Below are positions 13,201-23,569 of a stretch of DNA of 64,000 nucleotides, piece by piece (position 1 is the first letter of the stretch; each line of letters begins with the position of its first letter). Source of the DNA: Leuctra nigra (taxonomy: Eukaryota > Arthropoda > Insecta > Plecoptera > Leuctridae); contig OW203765.1 of NCBI GenBank assembly GCA_934045905.1, positions 15,377,409-15,441,408 of the forward strand. The letters are read 5' to 3'. The notes beneath the pieces were generated by a model, which was not told the origin of the DNA, did not search any database, and saw only the letters and a list, made by a program, of their open reading frames with translations. Position numbers and translations under genes: made by a program.

Positions 13201-14163
13201 GTGAAATTCTTAAATTCAAATTGAAAATCTTCGTTCCCATTGGTCAATTCGTATAATTCCGAACTTTGCCTAAAGTCGACACGCCTGTGTTTTGTTGTTT
13301 GTGCGGTTGCTAAGGAGGATGTAGATGTCAGTTTCGCCACGCGAAAGTAAATCTCGAGAATAGTTAAGTTCGCATCATGACTTTCGTTGACGAACTTGGC
13401 GTGCGAACATTTCCAATTCCGCATGGTTGATGCGAACTTGCGAGAATAGCCTACCCAGAACATCGAAAAACTAGCTTTAATAAGAATTCGATCGGCTTGC
13501 GCATTGTAACATTTACTGATAATAAACACTCAGAGACAACCAACTTCCTGTATGTCAGTCGGTCAATGTTACGTTATCAAACAATGGCGTACAATATCCG
13601 AGAAAGGGAATTAGGCGCGTAGAAAGAGGGGGGGGGAAGCGAGAATGGGGGAAAATCCTCCCTCTGATTTCATTCCCCTATCTATGTGTTTATGCATTTA
13701 TATTTTTTATATGCTTAAAAAGTGTTAAAATCGCTTAGAAATGCACCAAAAAAATATTCTTGAGGTGAGATTATAAACCCCGGTAAGTCTGTCTTTATCC
13801 CATCATATTTGTAATGGTAACATGAGTCATTGTGTAAGAGAATACTTCAACTGAACTCAATTTGTTGGTCCCTGCAGAAAAATGGAACTTGAATTCATTG
13901 CATCATTCTAAAAGTGTGTAAAGCAAAATCGTGAAGAGACTTCCGGCCTTATACCTCTAAGATACCGAACAAGGTATCACAATGATATTAGTTTATTTCC
14001 TCACCTGCGATATCCAGTGGCGTGCGGTGCGGTTCCTCACACTGCTCACTGACACCTTCACACCACTGGACTCCTGAGGGTCGACCCCCAGCTCCAAACC
14101 AGCCTGGACTCGAACCAGGGTCACCAAGCACATGGCGAATACCAGACACGTCTGCACATTCAT
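4107..14163 (-). CDS. Secreted MIB/HERC2-domain protein, copy C
   Basis: Four exons on the minus strand: 14005-14163, 11560-11683, 8030-8280 and 4107-4250 (225 aa, all open). Residues 1-21 form a signal peptide (MNVQTC start, VRVQA end). Residues 54-94 are Ser/acidic with two Cys. Exon 3 reads PDLPC, then a short linker with only IPTTTSG, then the first half of a MIB/HERC2 domain (KRMTVGTRVVRGQDWEW). Exon 4 completes it (DGKPPGVGT, GWIRVQWADNT, NNYRM, GYDLKLYEMN) and stops at TAA. Acceptors and donors are all canonical, with phases 0, 1, 0. The fit of residues such as RVVRG.DW.W, GWIRVQW, YRM and YDLKL to the MIB family is strong. In ubiquitin ligases this domain contacts protein partners; what a secreted copy binds is unknown. 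Of the three complete copies, C has the shortest linker. Its introns hold many transposons and a satellite. Confidence 0.77.
5204..5295. repeat. Short TIR element, second copy
   Basis: Same family as 95-179: GGTCGGTGACAGG at the left, CTGTCACCGACC at the right, with GCCGCCCTATACCTGGCAA in the middle in both. The matching place in block A (about 37090) reads through without it, so this is a block-C insertion. Confidence 0.6.
5736..7559 (-). mobile_element. Hairpin-tailed repeat family, member A
   Basis: A non-coding repeat also found at 25505-27859, 34569-36263 and 49037-51378. One end is a long foldback (5736-6137) that starts CCCCATAAAAAACACTTCGTG and ends with its inverse. The body repeats CCGGAAGTGACGTCA-type motifs, each followed by ATATCTC..ACGGCTAGACCGAT-like text. 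The other end is a compact hairpin GGAGCGACTGCTCC followed by ACTAGA. A hairpin next to CTAG recalls Helitron 3' ends, but the opposite end and the target site do not clearly fit, so the class is left open. It sits in intron 3 of copy C. Confidence 0.55.
7236..7276. repeat. (CTA)n microsatellite
   Basis: A run of about 13 ACT/CTA units inside repeat A. The sibling copy near 36125 has only three or four. Confidence 0.85.
8941..9482. repeat. Tandem units of about 170 bp with poly-C/poly-G tracts
   Basis: About three units plus a fragment, each with a C-tract, CAGCACAAATTCTGGGACC, AATTTGTGCTACAACC, GAGATATCAACCC and a G-tract. An inverted unit lies at about 11085-11215, across the satellite. 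Long homopolymers here are prone to sequencing-length error, and frames through them are not genes. Confidence 0.7.
9488..11085. repeat. 10-bp satellite (CCAACTGTCN)n with two orientation switches
   Basis: The consensus CCAACTGTC plus one variable base repeats for about 1.6 kb. It runs inverted (GACAGTTGGN) at about 9488-9695, forward at 9697-10545 and inverted again at 10546-11085. The switches at about 9696 and 10546 make two very large potential hairpins. Ten bases do not divide by three, so all frames tend to stay open with a 10-residue period; none is a real protein. Confidence 0.85.
11736..12326 (+). repeat. Interspersed repeat, GCTCGCT-ended family (divergent copy)
   Basis: It starts AGGAAAACGCTCAGTCTAACGC with GTTGATGAGCGAGCACGG and ends GATGCTCGCTTCGCTCGCTC. 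Better copies lie at 15312-16212, 60882-61812 and 61844-62840. It has the family's TTGATCG.TC and CCAAT..CCATGC motifs. It is non-coding; the class is unknown. Confidence 0.5.
12453..12623. repeat. Short inverted repeat with AGTAA-type centre
   Basis: GGACCTAATCTGGGG and CCTGTTTGTTTTGAG are answered by CAAACAGGAATTACACCCC and AGATTAGGACC. The loop is made of AGTAA/TTACT steps. It is a MITE-like foldback of about 170 bp. Confidence 0.55.
12624..12762. mobile_element. MITE with CAGGGGTG ends
   Basis: CAGGGGTGCGATCACAT at the left is mirrored by ATGTAATCTCACCCCTG at the right, and CTTCCTTGTCACGGTGACAAG is mirrored inside. The CAGGGG ends resemble hAT elements, but I see no clean 8-bp duplication. 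Confidence 0.6.
12763..13456. mobile_element. TIR element, GGGTGCCTATTCTCGAG family
   Basis: It begins GGGTGCCTATTCTCGAG with GAAACCGCATG and ends CGAGAATAGCCTACCC. Several GAAACCGC..CGCATGC motifs repeat inside. A related element is at 58752-59662. No transposase is recognised; the 126-residue frame here has no familiar content. Confidence 0.55.
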
Positions 14164-14510
14164 TGTGTAGCCGTGGTAATGACGTTGTTTCACAGAGAGG
14201 AGTAAGAGGAAGCTGTGCAGAAGATAAGGATGCTGGTGTACAACACCCACTATAGGGGATCATGAAAAAGAGATGGGTCAGTGTTATCACAACCACGTGG
14301 GGAAGTGTGCCGTGAATAAATTCAACACGTGTTTTTAAAAAATTATCATAATTGTTGTGAAGAAAATTAGTCTGGTGAACCAAAAAATTCAAATCAACGA
14401 AAATGAAATCCAAAAACACACACATTCCTTTTAAAAATCCAATCCTTATTTTTAAAATCTACACAAAGTTTTTAGAAATATTTCTATTGCTGTTGTTCTA
14501 TATCATGTTA

Positions 14511-14796
14511 CGGAACAGGTATGGCTGAGTGGTAACGCTCTGAACTTGTATTCCGGAGGCCCGGGTTCGATTCCCGCGGCCGTCCTTCCTGACTGAGGTT
14601 TTTTCGGGGTATTCCCTCAGTCGAGAGGCAAATGCTGGGAAGGTACCCTACTAATAAGTCACGACCGCCTCCTTCCCACCTACCATCCTTACCTATTCTT
14701 GTCCATCATCTCCCAATCATCATCATAATCATTCATCCGTCGCCATTAGCCTCGCTGCAGAACAGTGCGACGCTAAGCTCCATTTAAAAAAATCTA
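14511..14796 (+). mobile_element. tRNA-derived SINE, copy 1
   Basis: The head has box A-like TGGCTGAGTGGTAACGC and box B GGTTCGATTCC, 38 bases apart, ending CGCGGCCGTCC. A body with CAAATGCTGGGAAGGTACCC, the ATCATCATAATCATTCAT region and AGAACAGTGCGACGCTAAGC follows, ending in an A-rich tail. Closely related copies are at 22571-22837 and 47775-48060. It lies upstream of copy C, just as the second copy lies upstream of B, so it was probably duplicated with the gene. Confidence 0.82.
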
Positions 14797-15235
14797 TCTC
14801 GCATGTTTGTCGTGGAAAACACATTCAAAGCAAATAGTTTGATATGCAATCCGCATCACACAGATGGCACCGCGGTTGCCTACCTATCAGGCGACTCAGG
14901 ACTTAAAAGACGCTGTCCTGACTGACATTTGAACACTGATTTTAAAGGGAAGATACAACATGAAGGGATGAAGGGATGAAGGGCATGCCATAATTAATCA
15001 TAAAACAACTTATTCATACATTGTAATATAATATTGCTTGTCTTACATTTATCGTGGCATACCAATTTATACGGAATAGTATTACTAATAACTTGATTGA
15101 TTACTAAATTGGAAGTCTCGGAAAATTGCGAATAGTCCACGTAGTAAGCCCACAACCGGTGGTTTGAATGCAGTCAGACAGTTTTCCTTTACATTTTTAG
15201 AAGATTATATTTAATATTTATGATTGATTAGTTAC

Positions 15236-15282
15236 AGCAAGATAGTCGATTCTTCCAGCAGTTCGAGCAGAAAGCACATCTC
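15236..15282 (-). other. Possible 47-nt non-coding micro-exon (block B)
   Basis: Copy of the piece at 3231-3277 with the same length, a TTCACAG acceptor and a GTAACT donor. It lies 3 kb downstream of the copy B stop and 1.1 kb upstream of the copy C signal-peptide exon. There is no reading-frame reason to call it coding. Confidence 0.35.
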
Positions 15283-15311
15283 CTGTGAAAATATCCAGAT
15301 ACAAATTATAC

Positions 15312-16212
15312 CAGGAAAACGCTCTGTGAAACGCGTTGATGAGCGAGCACGGATACACGCAACACCTCGAACCGAAATTATGTCTATCGAATGTCATTAA
15401 AAGCCAACAATTCTTTAGTTTCGTCACAGACTTGTATAAAAATCACCAAAATCTCCAAAAATATTGGTGCCAATCCTTGCTAAGTTTTAAGTTGATCGAC
15501 TAAACCTTTATGATTGAACGGTTCCTTGTTAATTTTCGAAAATCACAGGATCTCGTTCAAAAAATATACCTGGGACCACCCATATGATATGATATGTAGT
15601 GTGTGTACACAATATCAGATCAATCTGTTGAACGGTCATTATTAGTTTCATATCGTTTAAAACTTTCTGCTCTAACTACCTTGCCTTGAACTGTAGATTC
15701 GAAGTCGCCGTGAATTTGACAGCCAACACGCAAAATGTCCCTAAAATGACAAAAACTTTTGAAAATAAAGACAGATTAGAGTGAAAATTGGCAAAAATAC
15801 CATAAATGTTGGTACCAATGACCATGCGAAGTTTTTATTTGGTCGGTCAATCGGTTCCAGTTTAAATTTCAAAAATCACAGGAAAAATGGTTTCAAATTT
15901 GAACCAATTGGAGGATTTGGCTGAATTTTTTTTTGATTGGGTACAATGTTGGTTGCAATGACTTTGCTAAATTTCAAATTGATCGAACCAACCAATCGAA
16001 AGATAATTTTTATAAAATTTGAACCAATCACAGGATCTCGTTCAGAAAAGATCCCAGGGATCGCATAGATTACGTTAGTATGTGTACAAAATTTCAGATC
16101 GATTGGTTGTGCGGTTTGACCTGGGCAGTGCAGGCAAAAAAAAAAAAAAAAAAAAAAAACACACAGAGAAAGTGCCATAAGAGTACCGTGGTGACGCTCG
16201 CTACGCTCGCTC
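15312..16212 (+). repeat. Interspersed repeat, GCTCGCT-ended family
   Basis: It starts AGGAAAACGCTCTGTGAAACG, carries repeated short motifs (TTGATCGA, CCAATCACAGGATCTCG, GGTACAATGTTGG), then a run of about 22 A, and ends GTGGTGACGCTCGCTACGC and TCGCTCAATA. The A-run is about 60 bp from the end rather than at it, which is unusual for a SINE or LINE. Confidence 0.65.
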
Positions 16213-16557
16213 AATAATCGTCTTGAAAAATTTCAAAAACCGGGTCCTCATCACTGTACCTATGAGACCACATAACTATCCACATAGACCGTTTTTAAGT
16301 TTTACGTTTTGCAATTTTTTTATTAACCAATCACAAGTCTGCCGTGAGCTGTTTCTGGACTTGTGAATTGGTCATAAGAAAAAAAATAGTAAAAGCAAAT
16401 AGCAAAAATGGTCTATCTGCTGATCTCAACTGTCATACCTAAAGATTTTCAGATCTCAAGTGGAATGCTTCAAGCAACCCAGGGCCAATGTTTTATAGTA
16501 TAGATATTGTGTTCTGTTATGCTGCCGTAACAACTGTATAAAGCAACCAAGTAGCAG

Positions 16558-17524
16558 CAGTGGCGTGCACTCAATGGAAGCAAGGGAAGCATTGCTTCCC
16601 CTTCCTTTTCCATTCCAACAATATTAAAATATAATAATTATATGTATAATAATTTAATCTTTTTACAAAAATATTCATCACTTAATACTACTTATAGAAT
16701 TCTTATTACGAACACAAATGTCACCACTTTCGCTCTGATTTCAAAGTAAACGCGGTTTCTAAGACAGGAGGTGGGCAAGGCGCGTGCGCACGCATACACT
16801 TGCCTCGGCTCGGCAGTCGGCCGGCTCCAAGGGATTCACTTTTCGAATTGCTTCCAATCCCTCGCTCTATATACGGGAGTTACGCCTGCATTAGGTGATT
16901 TGCCTACAATCAAATATGTTAATCTGCAGCCACCTGAAAGTATTGTCAATAATAAAAACTTATTTTGCCATGATAATAACATTATTTGCCGGTCTAAACA
17001 CAAAGCATTTCTGTGTAAAATGCGTCTATTTCTGCAGGCGTATTCTAGCCAAGGGAAGCAAATCGGAGAGTTGCATCCACAGTCCGAACGCAGCCGAACT
17101 ACTCCCGAGTTGACACGATTGTAACGAACATGTGATCGGTCGGTGACAGTGCTCAAGAGCGGTTGAATGTCTAAACTTGTAATATCTACAAAATATTGCA
17201 GTTTCGGATTCTCAGTTCAGTTTACGCATTTCTACAAAGTTTTTGTATATCTGTATTTGCCCTCGTATTTGCCTTCAAAAAACTAATGATTAAAATATAA
17301 AAAATTAGTCTGAAAATCCTCCTTTGACCATTTCTTAAATTCAAGTAATCTTCCAAAAAGGTACTTTCAAAATCGTTTTTAACCATCTAAAATTAGTCAA
17401 ATTTTAAAAAATTCCCTGCGGGGCTAAGCTGGGGGGCAAGCCCCCCAGACCCCCCTCCGGGTCTGGGCAAATTTATTTTCTGGCAATTTGCTTCCCTCAC
17501 TTCAAATGTCACGGCACGCCACTG
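16558..17524. mobile_element. Non-autonomous hAT element with perfect 8-bp TSD
   Basis: The ends CAGTGGCGTGC and GCACGCCACTG (imperfectly extended) are flanked by AGTAGCAG at 16550-16557 and again at 17525-17532. An 8-bp duplication with CAGTGG-type ends is the hAT signature. Block A keeps the empty place (about 33175, GCAACCAAGTGGCA). Frames inside (for example 16771-17124) show no hAT transposase motifs, so it is non-autonomous or eroded. A related short member is at 46712-47000. Confidence 0.85.
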
Positions 17525-17539
17525 AGTAGCAGTACCCCC

Positions 17540-18300
17540 GACGGATGCTACCTTAGCGCGGTGGTGAGGTTTGTGTTGGCCATCCACTGCAGCTACGCCG
17601 GCGAGCATAGCATACCTACAGCATAGCATAGCCTACACACACACAACTAACACCATTTAAAAAGTTCAAACTTTTGTTAAAGTTGTGTATTTAACCAGTG
17701 GCAGAGCAGAGATTAAAGTACATGTTTTGTCGATTTACTCGAAACAGGTTTCATGTCGGTTGGTTGCTTTGCGTTTGTTAACTGGCAGTGTGCCATGGAC
17801 TTTGTTTTACAGGTCTCCAAGTAACAGGCTCATATTTTATTTGCCTCGAGTGACTTACTCCTACACAACAAACAACAAGCATTAGGCCGTGTTTGTTGGA
17901 ATAATGCATATCGTGGGCTTGGAGGTGAAAGTGACGAAGTACAAAAATGTAAAACTGAGATAATGGCGATGTTAATATTGGAAGTACCCTAGGAGAAGTA
18001 CTATAACAAAACTATTGAACACATATTTGAGTTTCAAATTACTTGTTTGTTCGTAATAACGTTATCTAGTAGTACGTTTTGAATAAAGTTTGAGTTTAAT
18101 TGTTCATCCAATTTCCTCTTTTACTAAATGAACTGGTATTTCTGCACTCACCCTGGACTTAAAAAATGTATCTCTTATTAAGCGACTTTTTCTATAACTT
18201 TTGATAAAAATACACGTATAGGAAAAAATTGTACTTCGACAGTTTCTCCTCCAAGCTCACGATAATATTTTAGACAATAGATAATACCTGAGCTTCGTCC
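17540..18300. other. Downstream flank of copy B
   Basis: Block sequence shared with blocks A and C (for example GGAAGTACCCTAGGAGAAGTA near 17985). It includes the region just after the copy B stop, with the conserved post-stop CAG|GTATTATC at about 18284-18292. I see no other gene. Confidence 0.5.
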
Positions 18301-18303
18301 CAA

Positions 18304-21300
18304 TTAGTTCATCTCGTAGAGCTTCAAGTCGTATCCCAATTCGCCCATGCGGTATTCGTCTGAAGTGTTGTCGGCCCATCGTACTCGTAACCAACCCGGT
18401 GTAGTGGAATTACCTGTTATCGTCCCCACGCCAGGTGGCTTTCCGTCCTGAACACAGAATGTTCAATGTTAATCTTTAGACTGAGGCATCATCGATTTCA
18501 AATACAATAGTTCGTTGAGGAGAATTTTCAAAATGCAATATGTCAATCGAGTAGGTATTCTATTAGATTTGGAAACCCATTAAAAGCATCTTTGGTTTAT
18601 CTTTATTATACTATGGCTATTTTACGAGGAATTCAAACTGTTAAAATTCATTATAAACCCGACTGTAATTTATGTAGAAATAAAGTTTCTCTCAGGCACG
18701 TAGGAAGGGAGGATGGGGGAATTCCCCCCTACAAGAGAAGACTACCCCCCCCCCACCCTCTCCATTCACAATACAATTAAGTTTACCAACCCAGAATCAC
18801 TTAAAAATTGCTTTAATTCTAAAATCAAATGTCCTGCGGGGCCACAATCGAAGAGCTCCCCGGAACAAGGCTGAATGTGACACATTTTTTAAAACGCGTT
18901 TTTTTTTTGCTTTAAAAGAATGAATATCCATATAAGCTGGCGCAATCTGAGTCCGAAATTTTGAACCTTTCCCCTCTAAAAGAAGAATTGAAATGTCTGG
19001 TTTATATTGGTGGCTTATCTGGTGTTGGTTGGTTTTTAGTCGTTCCTGAACAATTTAAGAAATGTCACATCCACCCTTGTTCCGGGGAGCTCTTCATCGC
19101 AGAATTCTTTGTTGTACTTTGTGCAGTTTATTATCCAACTATCACACTTAAATATACATACATCATGTTCTTCATGCACGAGCGCGTAATGTTTGGGACG
19201 TTATGAATACTACATGACGCTAGAAATTGCGGCTCAGTCACGTTTGACCTGTGACTCGACTCGGGAAGACCGTCACGTACTCATTGAGATGAATACTCAT
19301 CATCGTATTCATCCTGCAAAGTATTTATACGGGTGGCGCAAAAAAAAAATCCCCCTGATTCGCTTTATCGAAACTATTATAGATAGGATTCTGAAATGTG
19401 TACATATATTAGAAAACATAACAAAATTTAATATGTGCAAGTTTCAAAAACATTACTATTGTAGGAAAAAAGTTACAGCTATTCAAATTGCTTGCCAAAA
19501 AATTGATTATACGTGCTCAAATAGCGCGCGTCCAGAAAACTTCCAAAGGCCGGGACGCTGTTTCTTCAAAACTACGTACGATATCAAGCTGAAAATTTCA
19601 AATTATATTCAAAATATATTAAGATCGATTGTTTAAAAATTTAAATCAATTTGAATTAATGGAACGAAAATTATGGAATCTCTAAGTTGAGCGTAAAATC
19701 AGAATATTATGTAGAATTATTTCTAAAAGTGATTTTTTTCCCCACTATTCTGTTTTCAAGCTCAAATTCAAGATTCAATCACTTTCGTTCCATATATTGA
19801 TATTAATTGAAATTTTTACACAATCGATTTAATCTATTTTTAATATAATTTGAAATTTTTAGCTAGATCGTACGTAGTTTTGAAAAAACAGCGTCCAGGC
19901 CATTGGAAGTTTTCTCGACGCGCGCTATTTGAGCTCTGTATAATCAATATTTTTACAATCAAATTTGAACAGCTGTAACTTTTTCCTACAATTGTAATGT
20001 TTTTGAAACTTGCACATATTAAATTTTGGTATGTTTTCTAATATTTGTAAAATTTTTAGAATCCTATACATAATAGTTTCGATATAGTGACCTCTCAATC
20101 AGGAGGATTTTCTTTTGCTCCACCCGGTATGTATCCCATTAGAATAAGACATAAACTATCACCTGACCACCCCACCTCCAGTCCTGACCGCGGACTACAC
20201 GTGTGCCAATGGTCATGCGCTTCGCCATCTCCGGACCAGAGAGTTCAGTAGGCGCTGACGTTGTGAATGGTGTTGACGTTGTGGTTGGTGTTGACGTTGT
20301 GGATGGTGTAGACGTTGTGGTTGGTGTTGACGTAGAAGCTGGTGCTGTAGTTGACTGTTGAGTGATTGATGTAGTTGTTGGAATATCGGTTACTCGTTGA
20401 AAAATGGATTGATAAGTGGAAGGGTTATAACTCCATGGGTTTTTACTAAATGGGGAAGGAACATCTACTTCGGACGAGTCTTGTGTAGAGAGGTCGTTGA
20501 CTTCATCACTGCAAGGCAGATCTGGAACTACCAAAACAAAGGAACTATTAAGCTCACTTCACCTATTACTAGGAAACGCACAAGCTTGAAATGGTTTTCT
20601 ATGAAATTAAGCTCCTTGTGTGGGCCCCCAGCACCCAAGGTATTCCCAGCACCTTGAGCGTCCGGGTCGCACTTCTCAATTTTTTTTAAATTACTATTTC
20701 AGAAATTAAATTGGTTCATTTTTATGCTTATTGACGCTATTTAAAACTTATTTTTAGCTCTACAAATGACTTCTATAGTTTAAAATTGATACATTCTCCG
20801 GGAATGGTATCAATTTGAAGTAAAACGTGCTGTTTTCAAATCTTTCAAGGGGAGATGGTGTAGTGGACCAATACCCCTAAAATATTCCCAACGGGAGGAT
20901 CCCATCCCCCCCCCCCTCACAAATTCGATCACTGTTAGGACATTTAAAGTAATGTTCTGCTATTTACCTGTGAAGACTAGTTTGACTTGCAGTGATGATT
21001 TGGTTCCACTGCAACTTGATGAGCTGGGCTCCACGTCCACTGACCACGGCGCAGACTCGGAACTCTCATCGTCGCTGTGACGTAGGCAAACCTACAATCA
21101 CACATGTTTCCTCTATACAATACATTGCATATATATCGTTTCATTGAAATACTTTCAAAAGTAGATAGGTATTAATATTTCTATAAAACGTCATGCTGCA
21201 TTTCAATATAAGAGCCAGTTTATATTTTTTTTTTAATTGGTAAGAATCAATAGTTTTAAATGTTTATTCAAGAATGCCATTGGTTGTGGCCATAGCAATA

Positions 21301-22206
21301 GTCCTAATATGCTGTTTAAATTTAGCACAACATTAAAACATTTCATGCAATATTTTTCGCGAATAATGTTGGAAGCCTTTTGATAATACACAATCAGAGA
21401 GTGGTCTAGACAACCAACTTCCTGTATGACAGTCAGTCAATGCCACTGTTATCATTATCAATACAATGTCAATGTCTGAGAGAAGAGAATAGGGAAAGTC
21501 CCCCGTTCATTCAGCTAAATAAGGAATCACAAAATTGAATCAGAAGACAAAAATGACCAATGATGAGGTAGAAGGGCGAAATCAATTCCTGATTCTTGGG
21601 GTTCGCTCATAAACCAGTAATTCGCCTTCATTCAATCATTATTTTGTAATGGTGACATGAGTCATTGTGTAAGAGAACACTTCAAAATAACTGTATTTTT
21701 AAATTGATTGCATCATTCCAAAAGTGGTTAACTCAAAATCGTGAATATGGACTTCCGGCCTTTGAGTTTAAGAACTTAAATCCTAACTTAGTAATCACAA
21801 TTGAGGGGCCGCGTCGATGAACCATCTAACTCACATTGTATACTTGAATTTCTGACAGATAGAACCTTTCTTATACTTTTCGTAGATAGCCTATATAGTT
21901 ATCTATCTGCCAAAAGAATGGCTCGCATCTGTGAGAAATTAAAGTATACGTACAACATTGAAAGCCATTGACTTGCTCTGCGCGATCTAATGTTAGTCAG
22001 CTGCTTTATCGACACGGCCCCTCAATTATAACAAATGATATCCTCACCTGCGATATCCAGTGGCGTGCGGTGCGGTTCCTCACACTGCTCACTGACACCT
22101 TCACGCCACTGGACTCCCGAGGGTCGACCCCCAGCTCCAACTCAGCCTGGACTCGAACCAGGGTCACCAAGCACATGGCGAATACCAGACACGTCTGCAC
22201 ATTCAT
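18304..22206 (-). CDS. Secreted MIB/HERC2-domain protein, copy B
   Basis: Four exons: 22048-22206, 20968-21091, 20163-20527 and 18304-18447 (263 aa, fully open). It has a signal peptide at residues 1-21 and a Ser-rich acidic part with Cys55 and Cys80. Exon 3 begins PDLPCSDEVND and has a long linker of TSTPTTTSTPSTT type, which is mucin-like and a likely O-glycosylation region. The MIB/HERC2 domain begins KRMTIGTRVVRGQDWRWGGQ and ends YRMGELGYDLKLYEMN. This is the most compact copy: intron 2 is only 440 bp. It proves the exon order, because exon 2 joins exon 3 in frame as FT-V-PDLPC. A CTC-to-CTA change relative to copy C in exon 2 is silent in this frame but would create TAG in the alternative frame. 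Intron 3 holds two MITEs. The receptor or partner is unknown. Confidence 0.82.
18850..19095. mobile_element. MITE with GAAGAGCTCCCCGGAACAAGG ends
   Basis: The left end GAAGAGCTCCCCGGAACA is mirrored by TGTTCCGGGGAGCTCTTC, and AATGTGACA is mirrored by TGTCACAT. ATC flanks both sides. It lies in intron 3 of copy B. The frame crossing it is not a gene. Confidence 0.65.
19330..20127. mobile_element. Long foldback MITE with TA duplication
   Basis: Two arms of about 370 bp (19330-19690 and 19745-20127) are inverted copies, with motifs such as GCGCGTCCAGAAAACTTCC and ATACTAATTGTAGGAAAAA-like text in opposite orientation. The ends CGGGTGGCGCAAAA and TTTTGCTCCACCCG are flanked by TA, as in Tc1/mariner-derived MITEs. 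The 147-residue frame inside the left arm is incidental. Confidence 0.7.
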
Positions 22207-22570
22207 GGTAACTCCTGGGTAATGAGTAATGGCTAATGAGCGACATTGCTTTACAGACATGAGTGAGAGGAAGCTGTGCAGAAGATAAGGACGCTGGTGA
22301 TCACACCCACTAGTCTTTCAATGAAGAGATTTGTCAATGTTATCACAACCGCGTGGGGAAATGTGCCGTGAAAAAAAATGAGTTTTTAAAAAATTCTCAT
22401 AATTATTGTGAAGAAAATTAGTCTGATGTATCAACAAAATTAAATCGACGAAAATAATATCCAAATCTACACACTAAATTTCCATTCCTTTTAACATTCA
22501 AATACTTATTTTTAATATCTACACCATGATTTTAGAAATATTTCTATTGTTGTTGTTCTATATCATGTTA

Positions 22571-22837
22571 CGGAAACGGTATGGCTGAGTGGTAACGCTC
22601 TGAACTTGTATTCCGGAGGCCCGGGTTCGATTCCCGCGGCCGTCCTTCCTGACTGAGACTTTTTCGTGGTATTCCCTCAGTCGACAGGCAAATGCTGGGA
22701 AGGTACCCACGCCTCTTTCCCACCTTCCATCCTTACCTATTCTTCACCATCATCTCCCAATCATCATCATAATCATACATCCGTCGCCGTTAGCCTCGCT
22801 GCAGAACAGTGCGACGTTAAGCCCCAATTAAAAACAA
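22571..22837 (+). mobile_element. tRNA-derived SINE, copy 2
   Basis: Same family and same position relative to the gene as 14511-14796, with box A TGGCTGAGTGGTAACGC and box B GGTTCGATTCC intact. It lies 365 bp upstream of the copy B start codon. Confidence 0.82.
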
Positions 22838-23569
22838 TCTATCTCATGTTTGTCGTGGAAAACACATTCAAAGCAAACTTCATTTTGAAATGCAATCCGC
22901 ATCACACAGATGACACAGCGGTTGCCTACCTATCAGGAGACTCAGGACTGAAAAGACGCTGTTCTGCCTGACATTTGAACACTGATTTTAAAGGGAAGAT
23001 ACAACATGAAGGGATGAAGGGATGAAGGGCATGCCATAATTAATCATAAACCAACTTGTTCATACATTGTAATATAATATTATTGTCTTACATTTATCTT
23101 AGCATACCAATTTATACGGAATAGTATTACTAATAACTTGAACGATTACTAAATTGGAATCATAGACATTTGAATAGTTCACGTGAGTGGATAAACCCAC
23201 GATCAGTGGGTTGAATCCAGTCAGTCATTGTTCATTTACATTTGTAGTTTATTCGGTTCGTCCATCCAGCTGCTCGAGCTCTGAAAATTTCAAGATAAAA
23301 ATCATATTATCTTAAAAGATGTCTAAAACCGGGACAACATGGACCTTTTTGCGTTTTACGTTTTGAGTGTTTTTTTATTAACCAATCACAAGTCTGCAGT
23401 GAGCGGTGTCTGGACTTGTGAATTTGTCATAAGAAAAAAAAGAGTAAAACCAAAACGCAAAAAGGTCTATCTGCTGATCTCAACTGTCATAATAACTAAA
23501 GATTTTCAGATCTCAAGGGGAATAGACGCATGCCTCAAGCATAGAGGTAAGAAGGGTTGGGTAGAGAAG

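Noticed and set aside
16771..17156. Frames of 117 and 106 aa inside the hAT element, considered as transposase remains
   Set aside because: No hAT catalytic or dimerisation motifs could be seen; they overlap on opposite strands.
19193..19636. 147-aa plus-strand frame
   Set aside because: It falls mostly in the left arm of the foldback MITE at 19330-20127, with no known domain.
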